Of a DNA stretch of 64,000 bases, positions 27,813-36,897 are shown piece by piece (position 1 is the stretch's first letter; every line of letters starts with the position of its first letter). The translations under genes were made by a program, and so were the position numbers. Source of the DNA: Burkholderia cepacia ATCC 25416. GTDB taxonomy: Bacteria > Pseudomonadota > Gammaproteobacteria > Burkholderiales > Burkholderiaceae. The notes under the pieces are model-generated. The model did no database searches. It had not been told where the DNA came from and was given only the letters and a program-made list of their open reading frames with translations. The stretch lies in assembly GCF_001411495.1 (NCBI RefSeq), contig NZ_CP012983.1, positions 434,001 through 498,000 of the forward strand. The letters run 5' to 3'.

Positions 27813-28182
27813 GAGAATCTCCCGTTGAGGAACACGGCCGCTCGTGCCACGGTGCCGGCGGCGCCGTTCGTCGAGTGAGGGGGATTCTTGCCGGATCGAC
27901 ATGACACGACAAACGGAATATTTGCAGGCTATGCATGAGCGGCACGCATCCACTCGTGTCTGCCCCGCACATATGCATGTGAACCCGCGCCGGGTGAATG
28001 GCCGGTACGCATTCGACCGGTCGTCTAGTTCACGATGTGGTGCGCTCATGCGCGGGCGTCATGCAATGCGTTCGGAAAATTCGTTTGTCCGAAGCATCGA
28101 CTCACAGAAGAATTGCAACCCGGCAGCGCGCCAGCGTCGCCGTGTCATGGCGCCGGGCAAGGTCCGGCTCAAGGAGAGCGTC
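27813..28182. promoter_or_regulatory. Divergent afc promoter region
   Basis: 370 bases between the first genes of the two afc transcription units. It must hold both start regions. It contains an AT-richer centre with the partial palindrome CACATATGCATGTG near 27967-27980. ShvR, a LysR regulator encoded nearby, is the likely controller of both units (inference). No defined box was matched. Confidence 0.45.
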
Positions 28183-29184
28183 TTGTCCGTCACCTCATCG
28201 CTTGTCGCCCGTCAGAAACCGGTTGCAGACATGAAGAGCCGCCCGAGCGGCGTCGTCTTCTCGCTGAAGCTCGCGGTATACGTCGCGCTCGTTGCGCACG
28301 GCATGCTGTTCGCGCTGTCGACGTATGTGATCCTGAAGATCGTCGGGATCCTGCTGATCGGCGCGATGTACGCGCACGGCGTCGAGCTGCAGCACCAGGC
28401 GCTGCACTACCAGGGGTTCCGGAGCAAGCGGCTCAACATGGTGTTCGGCGTGCTGCTCGGCATGCCGATGCTGGTGTCGTTCCACGCGTACCAGGACAGC
28501 CACCTGCGTCATCACCGGCTGCTCGGCACGCCGGAGAACAAGGAGTTCTTCGACTACGGCGACCAGTACGGCGCGAGCCCCGTCGTCAATCTCGGCCTGT
28601 GGGCGTGGCGGCTGTCGATGGCCGCGCACTATATCCAGTTCGCGAAGAACGTCGCGAAGCTCGTCGTGCCGGGGGCGCGCTTCGGCGACAACCCGCTCGT
28701 GTCGCGCGCGATCCGCCGCGATCACCTGCTGATGGTCGCGGCGATCGCGCTGCTGGCCGGCGTGTCGGTCGCGCTGCACACGTGGTTTGCCGTGTGGGTG
28801 TGGGTCGTGCCGCTGGTGTTCGTCGCCGCGCCCGTGCATGCGCTGGTCGAGATGCCCGAGCACTACCGCTGCGACCTGACGAGCACCGACCCGTTCCGCA
28901 ACACGCGGACGATCGAGAGCAACGCGTTCATGACGTGGTTCACGAACGGCAACAACTATCACGTCGAGCACCACATGATGCCGAACCTGCCGATCGAGCG
29001 GCTGCACGACCTGCATGGCGCGATCGGGCCGCGCATCCGCTATTACCACCGCACGTACCGGCAGTTCTATTACGCGCTGCTGCGCGGCAGGCTGGCGCCG
29101 CGCACGGTGGACGACGATGCGGACGAGCGTGCGCCCGATGCCGAAACGGCGGCGCCGGCGCCGGCGTCGACGCAATCGGCATGA
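28183..29184 (+). CDS. afcC: Membrane fatty acid desaturase (AfcC-like)
   Basis: A 333-residue integral-membrane diiron desaturase. The three histidine regions are HGVELQHQALHYQG, DSHLRHHRLLG and NNYHVEHHMMP. Hydrophobic stretches include AVYVALVAHGMLFALSTYVI and VAAIALLAGVSVALHTWFAVW. The start was taken as TTG at 28183 because AAGGAG lies at ideal distance; an in-frame ATG at 28147 is the alternative. It should introduce a double bond in a lipid tail in the membrane. It is divergent from afcA and overlaps the next gene. Confidence 0.87.
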   Translation: MSVTSSLVARQKPVADMKSRPSGVVFSLKLAVYVALVAHGMLFALSTYVILKIVGILLIGAMYAHGVELQHQALHYQGFRSKRLNMVFGVLLGMPMLVSFHAYQDSHLRHHRLLGTPENKEFFDYGDQYGASPVVNLGLWAWRLSMAAHYIQFAKNVAKLVVPGARFGDNPLVSRAIRRDHLLMVAAIALLAGVSVALHTWFAVWVWVVPLVFVAAPVHALVEMPEHYRCDLTSTDPFRNTRTIESNAFMTWFTNGNNYHVEHHMMPNLPIERLHDLHGAIGPRIRYYHRTYRQFYYALLRGRLAPRTVDDDADERAPDAETAAPAPASTQSA

Positions 29185-30113
29185 CCGCGACGGGGCCGGC
29201 CGCCCGCGTGCGTGCCGTGCCGGAACATTGTTCAACGACGGTGACGACGATGCTCTATCCGGAATTATTCAGGTCGCTGGAAGCGGTGCGCTGGAACATG
29301 GAGACGGACATTCCGTGGAACCGGTTCGACGCTTCGCTGCTCACCGACGAGCAGGCCGAGACGATCAGGATGAACGCGATCACCGAATGGTCGGCGCTGC
29401 CCGCGACGGAAATGTTCCTGCGCGACAACCGGCATGACAGCGACTTTTCCGCGTTCATGAGCGTGTGGTTCTTCGAGGAGCAGAAGCATTCGCTCGTGCT
29501 GATGGAATACCTGCGCCGCTTCCGGCCGGAGAGGGTGCCGACCGAAGCGGAACTGCACGCGGTGCGCTTCGAATTCGACCCGGCGCCGCCGCTCGAGACG
29601 CTGATGCTGCACTTCTGCGGCGAGATCCGCCTGAACCACTGGTACCGCTGCGCGGCCGACTGGCACACCGAGCCGGTCATCAAGCAGATCTACGAAACGA
29701 TTTCGCGCGATGAAGCGCGCCATGGCGGCGCCTACCTGCGCTACATGAAGAAGGCGCTGAACAACTGCGGCGACGTCGCGCGCGCGGCGTTCGCGAAGAT
29801 CGGCGTGCTGATGGCGTCGGCGCGCCGCACCGAGAAGCCGCTGCACCCGACCAACCTGCACGTGAACCAGGCACTGTTCCCGCGCGATACCGTGCAGTCG
29901 CGCTTGCCCGATCCGGAATGGCTCGAGCGCTGGCTCGACGAACAGATCCGGTTCGACGGCGAGTGGGAAAAGAAGGTCGTCGAGCGGATCCTGCACAACC
30001 TGTCGATCCTGTTCGAGCGCACGTTCGCGACCGCGCAGGAGCTGAACCGCTATCGCCGCGAAGTGACCGCGCGGACGAACCGTGTGGCGGATGGCGTGGT
30101 GGACGGCGTATAG
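29181..30113 (+). CDS. Ferritin-like acyl-(ACP) desaturase-type diiron protein
   Basis: A 310-residue soluble four-helix diiron protein with FFEEQKHSLVLMEYLRRF, EIRLNHWY and SRDEARHGGAYLRY, the two E...ExxH sets of the acyl-ACP desaturase / ferritin-like family. The ATG at 29181 overlaps the desaturase stop (ATGA); an in-frame ATG at 29250 is where the recognisable domain begins and could be the true start. It likely oxidises or desaturates an acyl chain, in tandem with the membrane desaturase. It is the last gene of the divergent afc unit. Confidence 0.82.
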   Translation: MTATGPAARVRAVPEHCSTTVTTMLYPELFRSLEAVRWNMETDIPWNRFDASLLTDEQAETIRMNAITEWSALPATEMFLRDNRHDSDFSAFMSVWFFEEQKHSLVLMEYLRRFRPERVPTEAELHAVRFEFDPAPPLETLMLHFCGEIRLNHWYRCAADWHTEPVIKQIYETISRDEARHGGAYLRYMKKALNNCGDVARAAFAKIGVLMASARRTEKPLHPTNLHVNQALFPRDTVQSRLPDPEWLERWLDEQIRFDGEWEKKVVERILHNLSILFERTFATAQELNRYRREVTARTNRVADGVVDGV

Positions 30114-30726
30114 CGGATGCGTGCCCCGTCCAGCTTGGGCGGAACCGATTCCGGCCGGCAAGATGACGTAGTGCGCACGGTGTCCCGTATCCGGCCGGCG
30201 GGATATTCATTTCCGGACATAATGGGTTCATCAATTTCCTGTTATTGCATGATTCAATCAAATTTCATGCGTTTAGTATATTTTCATAAACATGAAATTC
30301 AGGATTTAAATGGTATTTCGCGTGTATGTTGGAGTGTGCTTTCTTTCCGTAATGCGGCAAATGAAATGATATGTCGGGTGATTGAAATTATATTGTAGGC
30401 ACGGGGCGCGATTCCGTTGCGACGTCGAGATGTCCGCCGTGACATCGATTTTTGCCCGCAATATCCTGTTTTGGTGGGTATTTTTCGGCCATTCCTCGCG
30501 TCATTCCACCCGGATATTTATTTACAAAACCACTACTTAATAATGTTAATGTAAGAATATTGGGCCGACTAAAATCGATAGATAAATACGAGTGTCACGA
30601 TTGAAAATAAGAATGATCGGCATCCATTCTTCAATATAAAATCGCTTCCGAATCCAAATAGGAGAAACGATTCAGGGGAACGAAAGGCGACTTGCCTGTC
30701 GATGGGTGCAACTTTGAGGCGGCGGT
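30114..30726 (+). promoter_or_regulatory. Long AT-rich region upstream of shvR
   Basis: About 610 bases with no supported gene and a base composition far below the surroundings: long A/T stretches at 30200-30410 and 30510-30640. It is likely the regulatory region of the LysR gene and the end of the desaturase unit. Its composition resembles a silenced or foreign tract where xenogeneic silencers bind in other bacteria. Confidence 0.4.
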
Positions 30727-31719
30727 ATGGCTAATGTGAGATTGGCAAAACGATTGAGAAGTATGCCTTCGCTGGATTTCCTGAGAGGCTTCGAATGCGC
30801 GGCGCGTCATTTGAGCTTTACACGCGCCGGGCAGGAACTGAACGTCACGCAATCTGCCGTGAGTCGGCAGGTCAAGGCACTCGAGGAGCAGCTCCGGATC
30901 GAGCTCTTTCACCGGCACATTCGATCGCTGACGCTGACCGACAAGGGGCGGGAGCTGTACGACGCGATCTCGTTCGCGTTGTCCGACCTCGAATCGGTGA
31001 TCGGCAAGCTGTCGTCGAGCGTGGGACAGCGCGCGATCTCGTTGTCGACGACCGTATCGTTCGCGGCGCTGTGGCTGATTCCGCGCCTCGGTTCGTTCCG
31101 CGCAAGCTACCCCGACATCGACGTGCGCGTATCGGCAACGAGCGAAATTGAGGATCTCAAGCGCAAACGTTTGCATTTGGCCGTGCGATATGCGGGGCCG
31201 TATACGTCGACGGACGATACGGACGTGCTGTTTCGCGAGCGCGTCGTGGCGGTCTGCAGCCCGAGCCTGATGGCGACGGCGGGCGACGCGGCGTCGATGA
31301 AGCCGGAGGATCTTGAAAAGCACGTGCTGCTGCATCTCGACGATCCGCGCTGCGAATGGCCGTGGCACGGGTGGAGCCATCTGCTGAAGGAACTCGGCGT
31401 GCCGCGCCTGCGGCCCGCCGGCGCGCTGCATTTCAGCCAGTACGACCAGCTGGTGCAGGCGGCGGTCGACGGGCACGGCATCGCGATCGGGCGGCGGCCG
31501 CTGGTCGACGGGCTGCTGAAGCAGGGCCGGCTCGTCGAGTTGTTCGCGCACTGCACGGTCGCATCGGGCAGTTACGTGCTGGTGCAGAACCCGGATGCGT
31601 GCAACGAGTTCGACATCGCGGTGCTGACCAACTGGCTGCTCGAACAGGCGCACCATCCGCTCGCGTCGGGCCAGGAAGCGGCCGGCAGCAACGTGCTGCC
31701 GATGTATCGCGTCGGATAG
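30727..31719 (+). CDS. shvR: LysR-type transcriptional regulator (ShvR-like)
   Basis: A 330-residue GcvA-like LysR regulator. The N-terminal winged helix-turn-helix (LSFTRAGQELNVTQSAVSRQ) is followed by a type-2 periplasmic-binding-like effector domain (VRVSATSEIEDLKRKRLHLA to GIAIGRRPLV). It is the only regulator adjoining the afc genes. Its position just beyond the diiron gene matches ShvR of B. cenocepacia, a LysR regulator of colony morphology, virulence and the afc genes, as I recall. The long AT-rich upstream region suggests elaborate control. Confidence 0.85.
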   Translation: MANVRLAKRLRSMPSLDFLRGFECAARHLSFTRAGQELNVTQSAVSRQVKALEEQLRIELFHRHIRSLTLTDKGRELYDAISFALSDLESVIGKLSSSVGQRAISLSTTVSFAALWLIPRLGSFRASYPDIDVRVSATSEIEDLKRKRLHLAVRYAGPYTSTDDTDVLFRERVVAVCSPSLMATAGDAASMKPEDLEKHVLLHLDDPRCEWPWHGWSHLLKELGVPRLRPAGALHFSQYDQLVQAAVDGHGIAIGRRPLVDGLLKQGRLVELFAHCTVASGSYVLVQNPDACNEFDIAVLTNWLLEQAHHPLASGQEAAGSNVLPMYRVG

Positions 31720-31860
31720 GACGGCACGCGGCGCGCCGTCGTGCGAGACGCCGGTGCGATCGACGCGCCATGCGGTGACGAGCGGCGTCGTGCCGCCGAA
31801 CAGCGACACCGACACGTTGAAGTCGATCGCGAGCGCGTGTGCGCTTGCCATGGGGGGACA
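31720..31860 (-). pseudogene. Remnant of an MFS metabolite/proton symporter gene
   Basis: On the minus strand, one frame reads ALAIDFNVSVSLFGGTTPLV followed by TAWRVDRTG, which closely recalls the helix 9-10 region of MHS-type MFS symporters (LFGG..P...TWLI..TG). There is no intact start or full-length frame; the recognisable stretch is about 40 codons, and the part before it (31860-32000) reads in another frame. I interpret it as a decayed gene end. Confidence 0.4.
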
Positions 31861-32009
31861 ACACACGATCGCGGCGTCCCGTGGTACCCGGTGAAATCGA
31901 TCGTGCCGATCGCCGTGCGTCCGGCGACGTTCACGATCACGACATTGCCTTCCGTCGCGATCCGCCCGTCGTTGAAAAAAGCCGTCGCGTAGCGTGCACG
32001 GCATCGACG

Positions 32010-32041
32010 AAAAAAAGCGCGCGGCCGCGAGGCACGCGCGC
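32010..32041 (-). terminator. Terminator of the first DUF4148 gene
   Basis: On the minus strand, GCGCGCG and CGCGCGC arms (32035-32041 and 32017-32023) flank a loop and run into seven Ts (32010-32016), about 30 bases after the DUF4148 stop codon. Confidence 0.7.
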
Positions 32042-32070
32042 AAACTCGGAGATCGTTCGCCGGTGGCGAG

Positions 32071-32376
32071 TCAGTTGCCGTTCGACGCGACGGTGTTGGC
32101 TGCGCCCGCACAATCCTTCTGATACTCGGTCATCAGGCGCGCCTGCGCCGAATCGATATCGTCCGGGTAGCTGCTCTCGTCGCCCGACGACGGGTTGTAG
32201 CCGACGGATTCCAGCTCGTTCAGCTCGTTGATCAGTTGCCGGTGGGAGACCGGGCCGTGCGTATGCACGAACGGATAGTCGTGGCATTGCGCCGGCGTGA
32301 GTGTCGGTGCGGCGTGCGCGGCGAAGCTCATCACGAGCAGCGCGGAACAGGCGAGGTAACGGGCGGGATGTTTCAT
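32071..32376 (-). CDS. DUF4148 family secreted protein
   Basis: A 101-residue small exported protein. The signal peptide is residues 1-22 (ends in AAHA). The DUF4148 core reads SHRQLINELNELESVGYNPS and YPDDIDSAQARLMTEYQ, the pattern common in Burkholderia. Function is unknown; a periplasmic location is likely. It is monocistronic, with a good terminator, and lies in a gap between the LysR gene and a two-component system. Confidence 0.82.
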   Translation of the reverse strand: MKHPARYLACSALLVMSFAAHAAPTLTPAQCHDYPFVHTHGPVSHRQLINELNELESVGYNPSSGDESSYPDDIDSAQARLMTEYQKDCAGAANTVASNGN

Positions 32377-32654
32377 CTTCGACTCCTGGGAAGCGTTGGG
32401 AACCGGCCGTACGGTGGATTGCCAACGTCGACCTCACGACACAGGTTAGGCACCGTGGACTATCGAAACGGCCGCGCGAAGATGAAACTAGTTTTATCCG
32501 GATCGACCGCGCGCGGAGGCGATCGTCGTCGTACGCATCGAACCTTAAAGAAACCTTCATGCATGCGCGACCGAACGGTTAGCCGTGCGGGCGTATCGTC
32601 GAACCCGTGATCAATCGACGCTGCGCACGGCGCGGCCTGCATCGGGGTAATGCA

Positions 32655-32864
32655 ATGAAAGAGACCGTCAGGATGGCCGCGCTCATCGCGCTGGTGTGCT
32701 CACCGGTGCTGGCGTTCGCGAAGGTGCAGGGAACGGGGCTCGCGATTGCCGACGTGACGCTCGCGCACGAGAAGGTCGAGCGCACGCAGCGTGTGGAGAA
32801 CGCGGCACATCGCGTCGCTTCGCATCGCGTCGACCAGCCCGGCGCGGAGCCGCACCGAAGCTGA
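32655..32864 (+). CDS. Small putative exported protein
   Basis: A 69-residue open frame whose N-terminus, MKETVRMAALIALVCSPVLA, looks like a signal peptide cleaved near AFA. The rest is Ala/His/Arg-rich (HEKVERTQRVENAAHRVAS). No family is recognised, and the ribosome binding site is weak. It lies upstream of the two-component system on the same strand. Periplasmic modulator or chance frame are both possible. Confidence 0.35.
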   Translation: MKETVRMAALIALVCSPVLAFAKVQGTGLAIADVTLAHEKVERTQRVENAAHRVASHRVDQPGAEPHRS

Positions 32865-33116
32865 TGCGCGATTCTTTACCGATACCTTTCGACGCGATCG
32901 GTTGCAACCGCCCGTGCGCGAAGGCGAAGGGTCGTGCGGCATCCTGTCGCAACAACGCGCGCCGGTAGCCCCGGCGGGCGTTGCCGCCGTATATGAAACT
33001 TTCTTCATGAAGTCGACGCGCACGATTTACGCGCGCGCGTGTAGTCTCCATCCGAACGCGCTCGCCCTTCGGGTGTCGAAGCGCGTGCGTCCCTTCGCTG
33101 AAGACGAGAATCGTAA
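32865..33116 (+). other. Intergenic leader of the two-component operon
   Basis: About 250 bases with no supported gene. An AT-rich patch near 32990-33010 (ATATGAAACTTTCTTCATGAAG) includes the dyad GAAACTTTCTTC-like sequence and could be the operator/promoter of the response-regulator gene at 33117. Nothing else is evident. Confidence 0.35.
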
Positions 33117-33863
33117 ATGGCATCATCAGTTTCCCCCGGTAACACGCCGGCCCTGCCCGACCGGCTGGCCAAGAGCGGTACGGCCATCGCGCATGTACTG
33201 ACGATCGAAGACGACGAAATCACCGCGAACGAAATAGTCAGGGAACTGCAAGGGCGCGGCTTCACGGTCGAATGGGTGGCGAACGGCCGCGACGGCATGG
33301 CCCGCGCGCTCGGCAACGAGTTCGACGTGATCACGCTCGACCGCATGCTGCCGGTCGTCGACGGCCTCACGATCCTGACCACGATGCGCAGCGTCGGCGT
33401 GCGCACCCCGGTGCTGATGCTGAGCGCGCTCGGCGATGTCGACGAACGCGTGCGCGGCCTGCGTGCGGGCGGCGACGATTACCTGACCAAACCGTTCGAT
33501 CCCGAGGAAATGGCGGCACGCCTGGAGGTGCTGTTGCGCCGGAGCCAGACCGCGCCGGCGCCGTTCGCCACGACGCTGACCGTCGGCCCGCTCAGGCTCG
33601 ACCTGATTTCGCGCAAGGTGTTTCGCGACGGCGACGAAATCGCGCTGCTGCCGACCGAATACCGCGTGCTCGAATACATGATGCGCAATGCCGGCCAGAC
33701 CATCACGCGCACGATGCTGTTCGAGGCCGTATGGGGCTATCACTTCGATCCCGGCACCAACCTGATCGAAGTGCACATGGGCCGGCTGCGCAAGAAGATC
33801 GATCCGCCCGATGCGAAGCAGATGATCCAGACGGTACGCGGCGCGGGCTACATCCTTGGCTGA
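33117..33863 (+). CDS. OmpR/PhoB-family response regulator
   Basis: A 248-residue regulator. The receiver has the acidic pair EDD (residues 31-33), phospho-acceptor Asp75 in VITLDRMLP and the lysine in DYLTKPF. The C-terminal winged helix carries LLPTEYRVLEYMMRNAG and GRLRKKIDPPDAKQMIQTVRGAGY. About 25 extra residues precede the receiver. It is followed by its sensor kinase. It is closely similar to the regulator at 44223-44897, suggesting a recent paralogue. Confidence 0.92.
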   Translation: MASSVSPGNTPALPDRLAKSGTAIAHVLTIEDDEITANEIVRELQGRGFTVEWVANGRDGMARALGNEFDVITLDRMLPVVDGLTILTTMRSVGVRTPVLMLSALGDVDERVRGLRAGGDDYLTKPFDPEEMAARLEVLLRRSQTAPAPFATTLTVGPLRLDLISRKVFRDGDEIALLPTEYRVLEYMMRNAGQTITRTMLFEAVWGYHFDPGTNLIEVHMGRLRKKIDPPDAKQMIQTVRGAGYILG

Positions 33864-33876
33864 GTCCGCGACCTTG

Positions 33877-35274
<1,398 letters not shown>

Positions 35275-35332
35275 CGGTTGTCCGCATCCGGCTGCACGTG
35301 CGCGCGCATTGCCGCCGCGAAGGGGGCTGACG

Positions 35333-36016
35333 ATGCGCGTGCTGCTCGTGACTTCGCCGCACCCGGAAGCAGCGTGGCTGTACAAGGCGCTGCAGGAGAG
35401 CGGGCACAGCCTGCAGCGTGCGGACGATCTGCGCGACGGGTTGTTCCTCGCGTCGCAGGAGACGTTCGACGCAATCGTCGCGACCGCGTTCGAGCCGGGC
35501 AGCGATGCCGCGCTGATCGCGATGCTGCCGCGTTTCGTCGCCGACGGCGGCGGTGCGGCACTGGTGGTGCTGATCGGCCAGGCATCGGCGCGCGAGCGCA
35601 TCCGCGTGCTGCACGCAGGTGCCGATGCGTGTTTCGGCGCGCCGTATTCGTTCATCGAGCTGCACGAGCGCCTGCAGGCGTTGCAGCGGCTGGCCGGGCC
35701 GCGCGACACGGAAGGCCCGGTCGCGGCGGTGTCCATGCTGGAGACGCTCGCGCGCGAACTCAAGGACGGCAAGCTGCGCCTCGCCGTGACGCGGCGCGAA
35801 TGCCTGCTGCTCGAATGCCTGATGCGCCATCCGAACGCGCCGGTGCCGCGCGACCAGTTGATCCGGTATGTGTGGCAGGACAAGGACGATGTCGACCCGT
35901 CGAGCGTCAATCTCGTGGTGTCGCGGCTACGCCGCAAGCTCGCGCGGCATCTGCCCGATGTCCGGATCGATACGGTGAGCCGCTACGGCTACCAGGTGAC
36001 GCTGCCGGACGCATAA
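35333..36016 (+). CDS. Atypical response regulator lacking phosphorylation residues
   Basis: A 227-residue receiver-plus-winged-helix protein. The C-terminus has a DNA-binding OmpR-type domain (TRRECLLLECLMRHPNAPVP, VNLVVSRLRRKL, VSRYGYQVTLP). The receiver fold is present, but the acidic pair is TS (LLVTSPHPE), the phospho-acceptor is Thr51 (FDAIVATAFEP) and the conserved lysine is Ala (CFGAPYSF). It therefore cannot be activated by phosphorylation in the usual way. It follows the kinase gene by 58 bases and may act as a constitutive or ligand-controlled regulator. Confidence 0.85.
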   Translation: MRVLLVTSPHPEAAWLYKALQESGHSLQRADDLRDGLFLASQETFDAIVATAFEPGSDAALIAMLPRFVADGGGAALVVLIGQASARERIRVLHAGADACFGAPYSFIELHERLQALQRLAGPRDTEGPVAAVSMLETLARELKDGKLRLAVTRRECLLLECLMRHPNAPVPRDQLIRYVWQDKDDVDPSSVNLVVSRLRRKLARHLPDVRIDTVSRYGYQVTLPDA

Positions 36017-36037
36017 CCGCGCGGCCCCCCTGTACGA

Positions 36038-36068
36038 ACGGGCGCGTTGCCGATGGCAGCGCGCCCGT
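36038..36068. terminator. Hairpin between convergent genes
   Basis: A perfect 9-bp inverted repeat, ACGGGCGCG (36038-36046) and CGCGCCCGT (36060-36068), 13-nt loop, located between the response-regulator stop and the convergent small lipoprotein gene. There is no T tract, so termination efficiency is uncertain. Confidence 0.5.
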
Positions 36069-36075
36069 CGTGCGT

Positions 36076-36231
36076 TTACGAGCCGAAGAACGGCACACAG
36101 AAATCGGGCGGGCCGACGCAATCGCCGGGGCCGTCGGGTTGCGCGCCGGCGCAGCCGGACAGCATCACGCCGGCCGCGATCGCGACGAGCGCAACACGGG
36201 CGGAACGAACGAGCAAGGGACGAAGCTTCAT
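36076..36231 (-). CDS. Small lipoprotein
   Basis: A 51-residue gene found by translating the minus strand by hand. It begins MKLRPLLVRSARVALVAIAA and has a lipobox LSGC that would be lipidated at Cys27. The short mature part is Pro/Gly/Cys-rich and ends PPDFCVPFFGS. No family is known. Its upstream gene on the same strand is the second DUF4148 protein, 69 bases away, so the two may be cotranscribed. Confidence 0.62.
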   Translation of the reverse strand: MKLRPLLVRSARVALVAIAAGVMLSGCAGAQPDGPGDCVGPPDFCVPFFGS

Positions 36232-36300
36232 GAATGACGGGTGATGCGAGGGGTGGGCGGCGCGCGCCGGGCAGCACGCCCGGCCGCGCGGCGGTGCGCA

Positions 36301-36573
36301 TCAATGCGAATAGAGCGTGGAATCCAGGTACTTGATCTGCCCGTCCTGTTCGGCGTGCACGAGTTCCGCGTAGACCTGGGCACGCGTTTTCTCGTGGATC
36401 GGCTGTCCGTACGGCGGCACCCACTGGCCGGCGGCCTGCGCGCCGGGCACGCCGTCCTTGGTGGCGGCCGGCGTCATCTGCGTCACCCGGGTACTCGTTT
36501 GCGCGAACGCGGGAACGGACAGTGCGGCACACGCGGCGAGCAGCGTGGAAGCGACGATCGTGGCGGTTTTCAT
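36301..36573 (-). CDS. DUF4148 family secreted protein
   Basis: A 90-residue small exported protein with a signal peptide (cleaved after FAQ/AFA, about residue 23) and the DUF4148 core KTRAQVYAELVHAEQDGQIK. The ATG at 36573 has GAGG upstream; a longer start at 36588 is possible. Function unknown. It is close to a lipoprotein gene on the same strand and is divergent from the porin gene. Confidence 0.75.
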   Translation of the reverse strand: MKTATIVASTLLAACAALSVPAFAQTSTRVTQMTPAATKDGVPGAQAAGQWVPPYGQPIHEKTRAQVYAELVHAEQDGQIKYLDSTLYSH

Positions 36574-36897
36574 GTTCGGAATCCTCATGATGATTGATCG
36601 GGTTCATCCCCCGGCACGGCCAGTCGATGCCGCGCGTCGGGTTGAGGACAAGCATAGAGGAGGGGGGCTATCGGATCGGCATACGCAACGTGAAAAGAAA
36701 TTCATGCGCCGGCGCGTTCCGCACGGACATGAATGCGGCGTATCGCGAGGATGAAGAAGGTTTCATTTTTCGGGCCGTTTCGATAACGGCGCTGTCATGC
36801 CCGCTGCCTAAATTGTGCGCCATCGCATCGCGGACGGAGCGGCCGTTCCACACCGGCCGGCGATGCGAGAAGACCGATCCACTCTAGCGAAACCATC
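36574..36897. other. Divergent intergenic region between DUF4148 and porin genes
   Basis: About 320 bases without a supported gene. It contains AT-richer blocks around 36690-36710 (GTGAAAAGAAATTCATG) and 36755-36790 that could hold promoters of the porin gene. No specific operator was identified. Confidence 0.35.

Noticed and set aside
27813..28182. A possible LuxR-type (cep) box in the divergent afc promoter
   Set aside because: I found only a loose palindrome (CACATATGCATGTG); it does not match a CepR-type box well enough to call.
28035..30113. Reading the 692-residue open frame as a single fused desaturase-diiron protein
   Set aside because: The first part is out of frame with the desaturase His motifs; two overlapping genes (ATGA) explain the region better.
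30117..30398. A 93-residue open frame in the AT-rich gap upstream of shvR
   Set aside because: Starts at the end of the desaturase unit without a ribosome binding site; composition and sequence look random.
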